The notes beneath the pieces are model-generated. The model was not told the DNA's origin. It saw only the letters and a list, made by a program, of their open reading frames with translations, and searched no databases. From Candidatus Omnitrophota bacterium (GTDB taxonomy: Bacteria; Omnitrophota; Gorgyraeia; Ghiorseimicrobiales; Ghiorseimicrobiaceae): 40,598 bases of DNA. Each line of letters begins with the position of its first letter. Position 1 is the stretch's first letter. Made by a program: the position numbers and the translations under genes. The DNA is taken from NCBI GenBank assembly GCA_030681595.1, contig JAUXSB010000010.1, forward strand, positions 1-40,598, given 5' to 3'. This document shows, one piece after another, positions 28,146-35,757 of the stretch.

Positions 28146-29621
28146 ATGTATTATCCCAGCGAAACACAATTTATAAAGTTAGCTAAAAAAAATAACCTTA
28201 TTCCGGTTTATAAGGAAATCTTTGCCGATACCGAAACACCGGTATCGGCTTACCTAAAGCTTAAGAAAGAGGGCTGTTCCTATCTATTAGAGTCTATCGA
28301 AGGCACAGAAAAAATAGCCCGTTTTTCTTTTTTGGGGACAAGCCCGTTAGTTATTTTTAAGGCTAAGAAGAATATTGTTTCGGTCGCCGGCTTTGGCGAG
28401 AAGCCCGTGAAAAAAGATTTTACCGCTAGAGAAAACCCTTTAGCAGAATTAAAAAAAATAATTAGTGGTTTTAGCTTTGCTGAAGTAAAAGGCCTCCCGC
28501 GGTTTTCCGGAGGATTTGTCGGTTACTTAGGATACGATATGGTGCGGTTCTTTGAGCCAAAATTAGCCAAGAATAAGATAAGGGATGAGTTAGGGCTGCC
28601 GGATGCATGCTTTATGCTTGCTGAAAATTTGATTATTTTTGACCATGTGCGGCATTGCCTTAAGATTATAATAAATGTGGATTTAAGAACTAAGAACTTA
28701 GAGGCAAGAAGAAGATATAGAGGGGTGGTTAAAAAAATCGAAGAAATAGAAGCAGAATTAAAAACGCCTATTGTTAATTTGCAAAAGACTCATGGTAAGG
28801 CAGCAGTTCAAATTAAGTCCAATATTAAGAAAGCAGATTTTAAGAAGATGGTGCTTAAGGCGAAAGAATATATAAAAAAGGGCGATGTTATTCAGGTAGT
28901 TTTGTCGCAGAGGTTTTCTTCTCCGGTTAAATTTCCACCATTTGATATTTACCGGAATTTGCGTTCAATTAACCCGTCGTCTTATATGTATTATCTTGAT
29001 TTCGGCGATGTTAAACTGGCTGGTTCGTCTCCGGAGATGTTTGTTCGGTGTGAGAACGGTTTGGTTCAGACGCGGCCTATTGCCGGAACGCGCCGGCGCG
29101 GTAAGAATGCCGAAGAGGATGCAAAGCTTTCGCGTAATTTATTGTCTGACGCTAAGGAAAAAGCCGAACATTTAATGCTTGTCGATTTAGGCAGGAATGA
29201 TCTAGGCAGGGTTTGTAAATACGGCACAGTCAGCGTAAATGAGTTTATGAATATTGAGAAATATTCGCATGTTATGCATATCGTTAGCAATGTAAGGGGT
29301 AAATTACGTAAAGATAAAGATGTCTTTGATGTGTTAAGCGCGACTTTTCCCGCGGGTACGGTAACGGGTGCCCCAAAAGTCAGGGCGATGGAGATAATCG
29401 ATGAGCTGGAAAAAGTTTCGCGCGGGCCATACGCCGGGTGTGTAGGTTACTTTAGTTTTTCCGGGAATTTAGATACCTGTATTACTATCAGGACAATCGT
29501 AATAAAGAGAAATACAGTTTATATTCAAGCCGGCGCAGGAATTGTAGCGGATTCTGACCCGGATAAGGAATATCTTGAGACGGTAAGCAAGGCAATGGCG
29601 CAGATAGAAGCGTTAAAGTAA
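28146..29621 (+). CDS. trpE: Anthranilate synthase component I
   Basis: TrpE makes anthranilate from chorismate and ammonia, the first step to tryptophan. I start at ATG 28146 (491 residues; MYYPSETQF). The in-frame GTG at 28140 touches the repeat. SYLLESIEG near the start is the tryptophan feedback site (LLES). The chorismate-binding half has PIAGTRRRG, HLMLVDLGRNDLGRV, ATFPAGTVTGAPKVRAMEII, and IQAGAGIVADSDP. No trpG follows, so the glutaminase partner must be elsewhere. There is no clear ribosome binding site; a nested inverted repeat lies directly upstream. PabB is a less likely identity because of the LLES motif. Confidence 0.93.
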   Translation: MYYPSETQFIKLAKKNNLIPVYKEIFADTETPVSAYLKLKKEGCSYLLESIEGTEKIARFSFLGTSPLVIFKAKKNIVSVAGFGEKPVKKDFTARENPLAELKKIISGFSFAEVKGLPRFSGGFVGYLGYDMVRFFEPKLAKNKIRDELGLPDACFMLAENLIIFDHVRHCLKIIINVDLRTKNLEARRRYRGVVKKIEEIEAELKTPIVNLQKTHGKAAVQIKSNIKKADFKKMVLKAKEYIKKGDVIQVVLSQRFSSPVKFPPFDIYRNLRSINPSSYMYYLDFGDVKLAGSSPEMFVRCENGLVQTRPIAGTRRRGKNAEEDAKLSRNLLSDAKEKAEHLMLVDLGRNDLGRVCKYGTVSVNEFMNIEKYSHVMHIVSNVRGKLRKDKDVFDVLSATFPAGTVTGAPKVRAMEIIDELEKVSRGPYAGCVGYFSFSGNLDTCITIRTIVIKRNTVYIQAGAGIVADSDPDKEYLETVSKAMAQIEALK

Positions 29622-29641
29622 AAGTTGATTCGTACACATTT

Positions 29642-29762
29642 ATACCGAAAGCAGAACGCTGTGAAAATTTCTTTGAAATTTTCTTGCAGCTTTCGGTATC
29701 AATTCGCGCACATAATTTACCTCGTCTTTCGGACTCCGTAAATTATGTGCTCATTGAGGAGA
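29642..29762 (+). repeat. Double-hairpin leader element A, upstream of rpsP
   Basis: Outer stem ATACCGAAAGC/GCTTTCGGTAT (29642-29652, 29689-29699). Inner stem GAAAATTTC/GAAATTTTC with loop TTT (29663-29683). Then ATCAATTCG and a second hairpin with a perfect 13-base stem GCACATAATTTAC/GTAAATTATGTGC (29708-29720, 29738-29750). Then TCATTGAGGAGAG, which is the ribosome binding site of rpsP. Confidence 0.7.
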
Positions 29763-29769
29763 GAAAAAA

Positions 29770-30012
29770 ATGGCAGTAACGATTAGGTTGTCAAGGCCGG
29801 GTAAATCGGCAAAAAAGAAGATCTTTTTTAGGGTTGGCGTGATGGATGCGAGAAAGGCACGGGATTCGCGCCTTATCGAACAAGTCGGTTATTATGACCC
29901 GAGCAAAAATCCGGCAGTCGTATCTTTAAAAAAAGACAGAATCGATTATTGGGTTTCTAAAGGAGCGACTTTAAGCCCAACGGTAAAAAACTTATTAAAA
30001 AAAGTAAAATAG
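29770..30012 (+). CDS. rpsP: Ribosomal protein S16
   Basis: An 80-residue S16 of the small subunit. VTIRLSRPGKSAKKKIFFRV at the start and the GYYDPSKNP segment are diagnostic. The 80-residue length is normal. It starts nine bases after GAGGA at the end of double-hairpin element A. The usual neighbours rimM, trmD and rplS are absent; yajC follows behind another copy of the element. Confidence 0.96.
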   Translation: MAVTIRLSRPGKSAKKKIFFRVGVMDARKARDSRLIEQVGYYDPSKNPAVVSLKKDRIDYWVSKGATLSPTVKNLLKKVK

Positions 30013-30051
30013 GAAGAAAGGTTAATTCTCCCGCCTAGTGCGGGGTCATTG

Positions 30052-30170
30052 TCCCGATAGTAAAACACTGCGAAAATTTATACTAAATTTTCTTGTAACT
30101 ATCGGGATCAATTCCGGCATATAACTTATGAGCGCTTCGCTCCATAAGTTATACCGTCATTGAGGAGAAG
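30052..30170 (+). repeat. Double-hairpin leader element B, upstream of yajC
   Basis: Outer stem TCCCGATAGT/ACTATCGGGA (30052-30061, 30098-30107). Inner stem GAAAATTTA/TAAATTTTC with loop TAC (30072-30092). Then TCAATTCC and a long second hairpin around ATAACTTATG/CATAAGTTAT, extended by CGG/CCG and GAGCG/CGCTC. Then TCATTGAGGAGAAG, the ribosome binding site of yajC. Confidence 0.7.
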
Positions 30171-30173
30171 AAT

Positions 30174-30452
30174 ATGACACAGGCAATGCCAAATCCGCTT
30201 ATGCAGCTTATTCCCTTTATTTTTATTTTTTTAATTTTTTATTTTTTAGTGATTAGGCCTGAAAAAAATAAAACCAAAGAACGGCAGAGAAAAATAGCGG
30301 CATTAAAGAAAAACGATGAAATAGTTACTGCCGGCGGGATTCACGGCACAGTGATAAACGTTAAAGAAAAAACGCTGACAGTAAGAATAGATGATAATAC
30401 TAAGATAGAGATAGATAAAACTGCGGTTGGCAGGATCGAGAAAGTGGCATAA
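30174..30452 (+). CDS. yajC: Preprotein translocase subunit YajC
   Basis: A 92-residue membrane protein that joins SecDF in the Sec translocon. One membrane segment at about residues 10-27 (LIPFIFIFLIFYFLVIRP) is followed by a basic stretch and the GGIHGTVINV domain typical of YajC. It starts seven bases after GAGGA from element B. secDF follows after a duplicated 45-base repeat, the normal gene order. Confidence 0.95.
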   Translation: MTQAMPNPLMQLIPFIFIFLIFYFLVIRPEKNKTKERQRKIAALKKNDEIVTAGGIHGTVINVKEKTLTVRIDDNTKIEIDKTAVGRIEKVA

Positions 30453-30538
30453 GCCGGTAAGGCAATGGTTTGGCTTTCCGCTTAGCCAAAGCCATAAGCC
30501 GGTAAGGCAATGGTTTGGCTTTCCGCTTAGCCAAAGCC
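30449..30538. repeat. 45-base REP-like unit, two tandem copies
   Basis: Two exact 45-base copies (30449-30493, 30494-30538) starting ATAAGCCGGTAAGG. Each holds an inverted repeat built on TTTGGCT and AGCCAAA around TCCGCT. The first copy begins in the stop region of yajC. A third copy in reverse orientation lies at 35675-35717. Confidence 0.9.
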
Positions 30539-30567
30539 ATAAACAGGGGAGTTAGAGGAAGGGAGAT

Positions 30568-32754
30568 ATGAATAAAAAACTATTCTGGAAGATCGGTTTT
30601 ATTTTAGCATTAATTGCGGCGAGTATCTGGTATGCGTTTCCGCTGGATAAGCGCATAAATTTGGGGCTTGACCTGCAAGGCGGGATGCATTTAGTTTTAA
30701 AAGTAGATACCTCAAGGCTTCCTAAAGAGGCAAAAAAAGCCGATGTCCAGGAGCGGGCGTTGGAAATAATCCGCAACCGCATAGATTTATTCGGTGTAAA
30801 AGAGCCCACGATACACCTTCAGGGTGAAGACGAAATCATAGTACAGCTGCCCGGCCTGACAGATAGGACTCGCGCGTTAGAGCTAATCGGAAAAACCGCG
30901 CTTTTAGAATTTAAACTGGTCAGTGACAGTACCGATGATTTCAGGGCCGCTCTAGAGGGTAAGGTGCTGGAAGGCTATGAATTAAAATATGTAGAGAACG
31001 ATAAGGACCAGCCGGTGCTTTTAAAGAAAACAACAGAATTAACCGGAGACAGCCTGATTAACGCGAATGTAGAGTTTGACCAAAGTGGTTTTGGCGAGCC
31101 GCAAGTAGGTATTGAGTTTAATGCTGATGGCGGTAAAAAGTTCTCTGAACTAACCCAGGCTAACGTCGGAAGGCGGCTAGCCATTGTTTTGGATGATAAA
31201 GTTTTATCCGCGCCGCGCATAAATGAGCATATTCCTTCGGGAAAAGCTGTAATTACCGGGCAGTTTAGCCCGGATGAAGCAAAAGATTTAGCTATACAAT
31301 TAAAAGCCGGTGCGCTTCCCGCTCCTTTATACGTGGAAGAAGAGCGTACTGTCGGCCCGCTCCTGGGGCAGGATTCTATCCAAAAAGGCATTCACGCCAC
31401 CATTATCGGCGCAAGCTGTGTATTTATTTTTATGGCGGTTTATTATCTTTTAGCCGGCGTCATCGCGGATATCGCGTTAATCATGAACTTTCTTTTAATA
31501 TTGGCAGGGTTGAGCTTATTTAACGCCACTCTGACCCTGCCCGGTATTGCCGGTATTGTGCTTACGTTGGGTATGGCGGTGGACGCAAATGTCTTAATTA
31601 ATGAACGTATCCGTGAAGAATTAAAATTGGGCAGGCCGCTTCGTTTAGCGATAAGTAACGGCTACAATAAGGCTTTTAGCGCGATATTTGATTCTAATAT
31701 TACTACGCTTATCGCGGCATTTTTACTTTTTCAATTCGGCACCGGCCCTATCCGCGGCTTTGCCGTAACTTTAAGCATAGGCCTTATCGCCAGTATGTTT
31801 ACGGCAATTGTGGTTACGCGTACTATTTTTGAACTGTTGCTTTTGACGAAAGCCGTCAAATCGCTTCCGATGCTTAGTTTTATTAAAGAAAACACCAAAC
31901 TTGATTTTATCAGTAAAAGAAAAATATTTTTTACTTTATCTATTTTGACGATTGTTATCGGTACCGGGCTATTTATCTCTAAAGGAAAACGGATGTACGG
32001 CATTGATTTTTCCGGGGGGCAGGTGCAGGAATATAGCATATCGCCCGCGGCAGGCATTGAAGAGCTAAGGGGAGTGTTAAAAGAAGCAGGTTTCGGCGAT
32101 GCCGTAATCCAGCAGGCAAAAGATAATCCTAAATTTGTGATTATTCGCACACAAGAGGATTCCGCGCAAATAGTTGAGAAAAAAATAAAAGAGCGTTTCA
32201 AGGAGCGGAAAGTCGATATTTTAAAAATTGAAAAAGTCGGCCCTTCGGTAGGCAGGCAATTAAAAGAGAAAGCTGTGCTTGCGATTTTGTATTCTTTGGC
32301 GGGCATACTTGTTTATGTCGGGTTTAGGTTTAAGAGGTTTGATTTTGCCGTAGCCGGCATTGTCGCTCTTTTTCATGATATTTTAGTAGCGTTAGGGTTT
32401 ATGGCATTTAGCGGCCGCGAAGTAGATTTACTGATTGTCAGCGCACTTTTGACCATAGCCGGTTTTTCAATTAACGACACGATAGTCATCTATGACCGTA
32501 TACGGGAATTAATGCGCCTTTCCCGTAAAGTAACCATGGGTGAGGTGATAAATTTAGCGGTTAACCAGTGTTTAGGCCGTACCATCCTTACCAGTTTTGT
32601 TACGCTTCTTACGGTTATTGCTTTATTTATATTCGGAGGCGAAATATTGAATAACTTCGCGTATTGCCTTTTGGTTGGTTTTATTTCCGGTGTTTATTCT
32701 ACGGTTTATATTGCCAGCCCATTAATTCTTCTCTGGCACAGAAGGGTAAGATGA
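30568..32754 (+). CDS. secDF: Fused protein translocase SecD-SecF
   Basis: A 728-residue RND-type motor that uses the proton gradient to help the Sec translocon. The SecD half has a first membrane segment, LGLDLQGGMHLVLKVD near residue 33, a large periplasmic P1 domain, and GMAVDANVLINERIREEL near 333-350. The SecF half begins near residue 445 (LDFISKRKIFF), with YGIDFSGGQ at about 476 and FSINDTIVIYDRIRE near 633. About twelve membrane segments are expected. The fused form is found in Bacillus and several other phyla, where SecD and SecF are otherwise separate genes. It is preceded by GAGGAAGGGAG. Confidence 0.95.
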   Translation: MNKKLFWKIGFILALIAASIWYAFPLDKRINLGLDLQGGMHLVLKVDTSRLPKEAKKADVQERALEIIRNRIDLFGVKEPTIHLQGEDEIIVQLPGLTDRTRALELIGKTALLEFKLVSDSTDDFRAALEGKVLEGYELKYVENDKDQPVLLKKTTELTGDSLINANVEFDQSGFGEPQVGIEFNADGGKKFSELTQANVGRRLAIVLDDKVLSAPRINEHIPSGKAVITGQFSPDEAKDLAIQLKAGALPAPLYVEEERTVGPLLGQDSIQKGIHATIIGASCVFIFMAVYYLLAGVIADIALIMNFLLILAGLSLFNATLTLPGIAGIVLTLGMAVDANVLINERIREELKLGRPLRLAISNGYNKAFSAIFDSNITTLIAAFLLFQFGTGPIRGFAVTLSIGLIASMFTAIVVTRTIFELLLLTKAVKSLPMLSFIKENTKLDFISKRKIFFTLSILTIVIGTGLFISKGKRMYGIDFSGGQVQEYSISPAAGIEELRGVLKEAGFGDAVIQQAKDNPKFVIIRTQEDSAQIVEKKIKERFKERKVDILKIEKVGPSVGRQLKEKAVLAILYSLAGILVYVGFRFKRFDFAVAGIVALFHDILVALGFMAFSGREVDLLIVSALLTIAGFSINDTIVIYDRIRELMRLSRKVTMGEVINLAVNQCLGRTILTSFVTLLTVIALFIFGGEILNNFAYCLLVGFISGVYSTVYIASPLILLWHRRVR

Positions 32755-32818
32755 GTAAAAAACAATCCTTTTAAACGAGGGTTGGGGAATATAGAAAGAT
32801 TAATCGAGGAAGAGCGGC

Positions 32819-34714
32819 GTGAACTTCAGATCCATCAAGCTTTATAAACAAGAAAGCATTGATTTGGATAAACTCTTAGAGTCTCTTTCAGATTTTGCCT
32901 ATAGCCGCCAGCATAAAGTTGCCGAAGAAGGCGATTTTGCCTTAAGGGGAGGGATACTGGATATCTTTCCCGTCACTTTTGAGTATCCGGTACGCATTGA
33001 ATTAGAAGGGGCCCGGATAGAGCATATCAATAGTTTTGAGCTTTCAAGCGGAAAACCGCTTTTTGAGCATACCTTAATTATAATCCTGCCTAAAAGGAAG
33101 TCAGAGTACCGTAAGGTTAAACATTTTAGTTCCGAAGAGCCTTTAGAAAATTTTATTGATTTAAATGCCGGGGATTATGTGGTGCATAACCAATACGGCA
33201 TAGGCCGTTTCGTAGGTTTAGAAAAAATTGAAAAAGGAGATAGTGCGCGCGAGCATATGGTAATAGAATATGCCGAAGGTGATAAGCTGTATGTGCCGGA
33301 AGGTTTTATGCATCTGGTGCAGAAATATGTCGGTTTTGAGAAAAGGCCTCCGCGGATATATAAAATAAACAGCCCGCAATGGCAAAAAGTAAAAAATCAG
33401 GCAAAAAAAGGTATACAAAAAACGGCTTTTGAGCTTTTAAGGATTCAGGCGGTTCGGGCCGCGCTTTCCGGTTTTAAGTTTTCTCGTGATTCCGAATGGC
33501 AGAAGGAGTTTGAGAAAACATTTCCTTATGTGGAAACGCCAGACCAGTTAAAAGCGACCCAAGAAGTAAAAGAGGACATGGAAAACGAACGCCCGATGGA
33601 TAGGCTTCTTTGCGGAGATGTCGGATATGGGAAAACCGAGGTGGCAATGCGGGCGGCTTTTAAGGCGGTGATGGATAACAAGCAGGTTGCCTTTTTGGTA
33701 CCTACGACAATTTTAGCCGAACAGCATTATCAGAATTTAGCCGCGCGCCTGGCGGCTTTTCCGGTAAAATTAGCCATGCTTTCGCGTTTTAAAACCCAGA
33801 AAGAGCAGAAAGAAATCGTCGGCGAATTAAGCCAGGGAAGAATTGATATTGTTATCGGCACACATCGGCTTTTATCCGGAGATATTACTTTTAAAGATTT
33901 GGGTTTACTGATAATTGATGAAGAACAGCGTTTCGGTGTTAAAGCCAAAGAAAAACTTAAGTCTTTACGCCTTAGCGTCGATGTTTTGACTCTGACGGCA
34001 ACGCCGATACCGCGCACTTTATATATGAGTTTAATGCAGGCGCGCGATATGTCTGTTATTAATACTCCTCCAAAGGACCGCATCGCGGTAAAAACTCAAG
34101 TAGCGCAATTTGACGAAGCTTTGGTAACGCAGGCAATCCATAGTGAATTAAAGCGGGGCGGACAGGTTTTTTTTGTGCATAACCGTGTTTTAGATATCGA
34201 GGATATCTTTAGCCGGGTTAAGCGGCTTTCGCCGAAAGATTCCCGCGTTACGATTATCCATGGGCAGATGCCGGCGCAAGAATTAGAAAAAGTAATGGTG
34301 GCCTTTTTAAAGGGCGAGATTGATGTTCTGGTCTGTACAATGATTATTGAGTCGGGCATAGACGTTCCAAACGCCAATACCTTGATTGTTAATGAAGCAG
34401 AGAACTTTGGCCTTTCGGATTTACATCAATTGCGCGGAAGGGTCGGCAGGTTTAACCGCCAGGCGTATGCTTTTTTGCTTGTCTCGGACAAAACAGGTTT
34501 AAACAAAGACGCGGTCATGCGGCTTGAGGCAATCTCTGCCTACAGCGAATTGGGCAGCGGTTTTAAAATCGCCTTTGAGGACCTGATGATAAGAGGGGCA
34601 GGTAATTTATTAGGGATAGAACAGCATGGCTATATTAATGTGATAGGTTTTGATTTATATTGCCGCCTGCTTCGCGAGGTTATCAGCGATTATAAGGCGG
34701 CCAGCGTTAATTAA
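32819..34714 (+). CDS. mfd: Short Mfd-like transcription-repair coupling factor
   Basis: A 631-residue Mfd-type ATPase, about half the usual 1,100-1,200. It begins with the end of the UvrB-like module (FALRGGILDIFPV at about residues 40-52). Next is the RNA polymerase-binding CarD-like domain (GDYVVHNQYGIGRF from about 118), then the helicase core: Walker A GDVGYGKTEVA at about 266, DEEQRFG near 367, LTATPIPRTL near 392, and GIDVPNANTLIVNEAENFGL with QLRGRVGR near 515-545. The translocation motif ELGSGFKIAFEDLMIRGAGN is near the end. The UvrA-binding D2 region and the C-terminal D7 domain are missing. Start GTG 32819 has GAGGA upstream and a stop 18 bases before it in frame. Confidence 0.88.
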   Translation: MNFRSIKLYKQESIDLDKLLESLSDFAYSRQHKVAEEGDFALRGGILDIFPVTFEYPVRIELEGARIEHINSFELSSGKPLFEHTLIIILPKRKSEYRKVKHFSSEEPLENFIDLNAGDYVVHNQYGIGRFVGLEKIEKGDSAREHMVIEYAEGDKLYVPEGFMHLVQKYVGFEKRPPRIYKINSPQWQKVKNQAKKGIQKTAFELLRIQAVRAALSGFKFSRDSEWQKEFEKTFPYVETPDQLKATQEVKEDMENERPMDRLLCGDVGYGKTEVAMRAAFKAVMDNKQVAFLVPTTILAEQHYQNLAARLAAFPVKLAMLSRFKTQKEQKEIVGELSQGRIDIVIGTHRLLSGDITFKDLGLLIIDEEQRFGVKAKEKLKSLRLSVDVLTLTATPIPRTLYMSLMQARDMSVINTPPKDRIAVKTQVAQFDEALVTQAIHSELKRGGQVFFVHNRVLDIEDIFSRVKRLSPKDSRVTIIHGQMPAQELEKVMVAFLKGEIDVLVCTMIIESGIDVPNANTLIVNEAENFGLSDLHQLRGRVGRFNRQAYAFLLVSDKTGLNKDAVMRLEAISAYSELGSGFKIAFEDLMIRGAGNLLGIEQHGYINVIGFDLYCRLLREVISDYKAASVN

Positions 34715-34740
34715 ATTAACCAAAGGGATGAGGGGATAAT

Positions 34741-35652
34741 ATGAAAAAGTATGTTTTAAGTTTAGTTTTTTTACTTTCTTTGTCTGGCTTAAGCTATACT
34801 CAAGACGCAATGAGCACGGACAGGATTATCGCCGTAGTAAATAATGAGCCGATTACGCAGAGCGATGTGGAGGAATTATTGGCGGTTTATTATATGCAGG
34901 GCGCATCTGTTGGACGGACCGAAAAAGAAATAGTTGAGGAAATAAAAAAAATGCAGCCGCTTGCGTTAAACAGGTTGATTGAAGATAAGCTAATTTTGAC
35001 CGAGGCAAAAAAACAAAAAATTGAGGTTGATGAAAAGGTGGTGGAAGAAAGGATTGCCGAGATAAAAAGAAGTTTCCCCCAAAACCACGATTTTGAGCAA
35101 GCAATTATTGAGCAAGGGCTGACGCCATCCGGCCTAAGAAACAAAATAAAAGAGCAGCAGATGATGTCTTTGCTTGTTGAGACGGCCGTAAAAAGAAATA
35201 TTCGTGTCTCTCCTACGGAAGTAGCTGCTTATTATCAGGTAAATCAGGATCAGTTTAACATCCCTGAATCAGCCGAAGTTGATTCTATCTTTTGCGATTC
35301 CCTCAAAAAAGCTGATGAGGCGCTTTCGCGCCTAAAAGAAGGCAAAGATTTTGAAGCGATAAGGCAGGAGTTTTCACTAAGTTCGCCTTTGGGTTTAATA
35401 AAGAAAGGCGAATTGATTAAAGATATAGACGGTGCCATATTTTCCCTAAGCGAAGGAGCGATATCCGATGTAGTTAAGGCAAATAACGGTTTTTATATTT
35501 TTAAGTTAGTGAAAAAAAATTCCGCCGCCAAGCTTTCGCTCGTAGAGGCGGAGGATAAAATTAAAGATAGGCTTTTTAAGGAAAAAATGGATGAAGGTTT
35601 TAAGAAATGGATAGAAGGGCTTAAAAAGAGCGCTTATATTGTGATTAAATAA
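34741..35652 (+). CDS. SurA-like periplasmic chaperone / parvulin peptidyl-prolyl isomerase
   Basis: 303 residues with a signal peptide (MKKYVLSLVFLLSLSGLSYT). The N-terminal SurA-type helical domain has IIAVVNNEPITQSDVEELL and RLIEDKLILTEAKKQKIEV. A parvulin (PpiC) domain lies at about residues 175-275 (AEVDSIF, ARLKEG-like LSRLKEGKDFEAI, GELIKDIDGAIFSLSEGAIS). It would help fold outer-membrane or secreted proteins in the periplasm. The position upstream of pdxA and rsmA matches the surA-pdxA-rsmA order of E. coli, supporting a SurA role. A single parvulin domain is present; E. coli SurA has two. Confidence 0.88.
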   Translation: MKKYVLSLVFLLSLSGLSYTQDAMSTDRIIAVVNNEPITQSDVEELLAVYYMQGASVGRTEKEIVEEIKKMQPLALNRLIEDKLILTEAKKQKIEVDEKVVEERIAEIKRSFPQNHDFEQAIIEQGLTPSGLRNKIKEQQMMSLLVETAVKRNIRVSPTEVAAYYQVNQDQFNIPESAEVDSIFCDSLKKADEALSRLKEGKDFEAIRQEFSLSSPLGLIKKGELIKDIDGAIFSLSEGAISDVVKANNGFYIFKLVKKNSAAKLSLVEAEDKIKDRLFKEKMDEGFKKWIEGLKKSAYIVIK

Positions 35653-35674
35653 TTTCAATTGGCTGATAGAGGTT

Positions 35675-35717
35675 TATGGCTTTGGCTAATCGGAAAGCCA
35701 AACCATTACCTTGCCGG
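35675..35717. repeat. REP-like unit, third copy, reverse orientation
   Basis: TATGGCTTTGGCTAATCGG through CCTTGCCGG is the reverse complement of the 45-base unit at 30449, with three mismatches over 43 bases. It lies between the SurA-like gene and the large secreted protein gene. Confidence 0.88.
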
Positions 35718-35757
35718 ATTAGAAGATGTTTGCGTTAGGAGTTGAGTGAGGTGCAGG

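Noticed and set aside
30449-30538. CRISPR array
   Set aside because: Two adjacent identical 45-base units with no spacers, no further units and no cas genes nearby.
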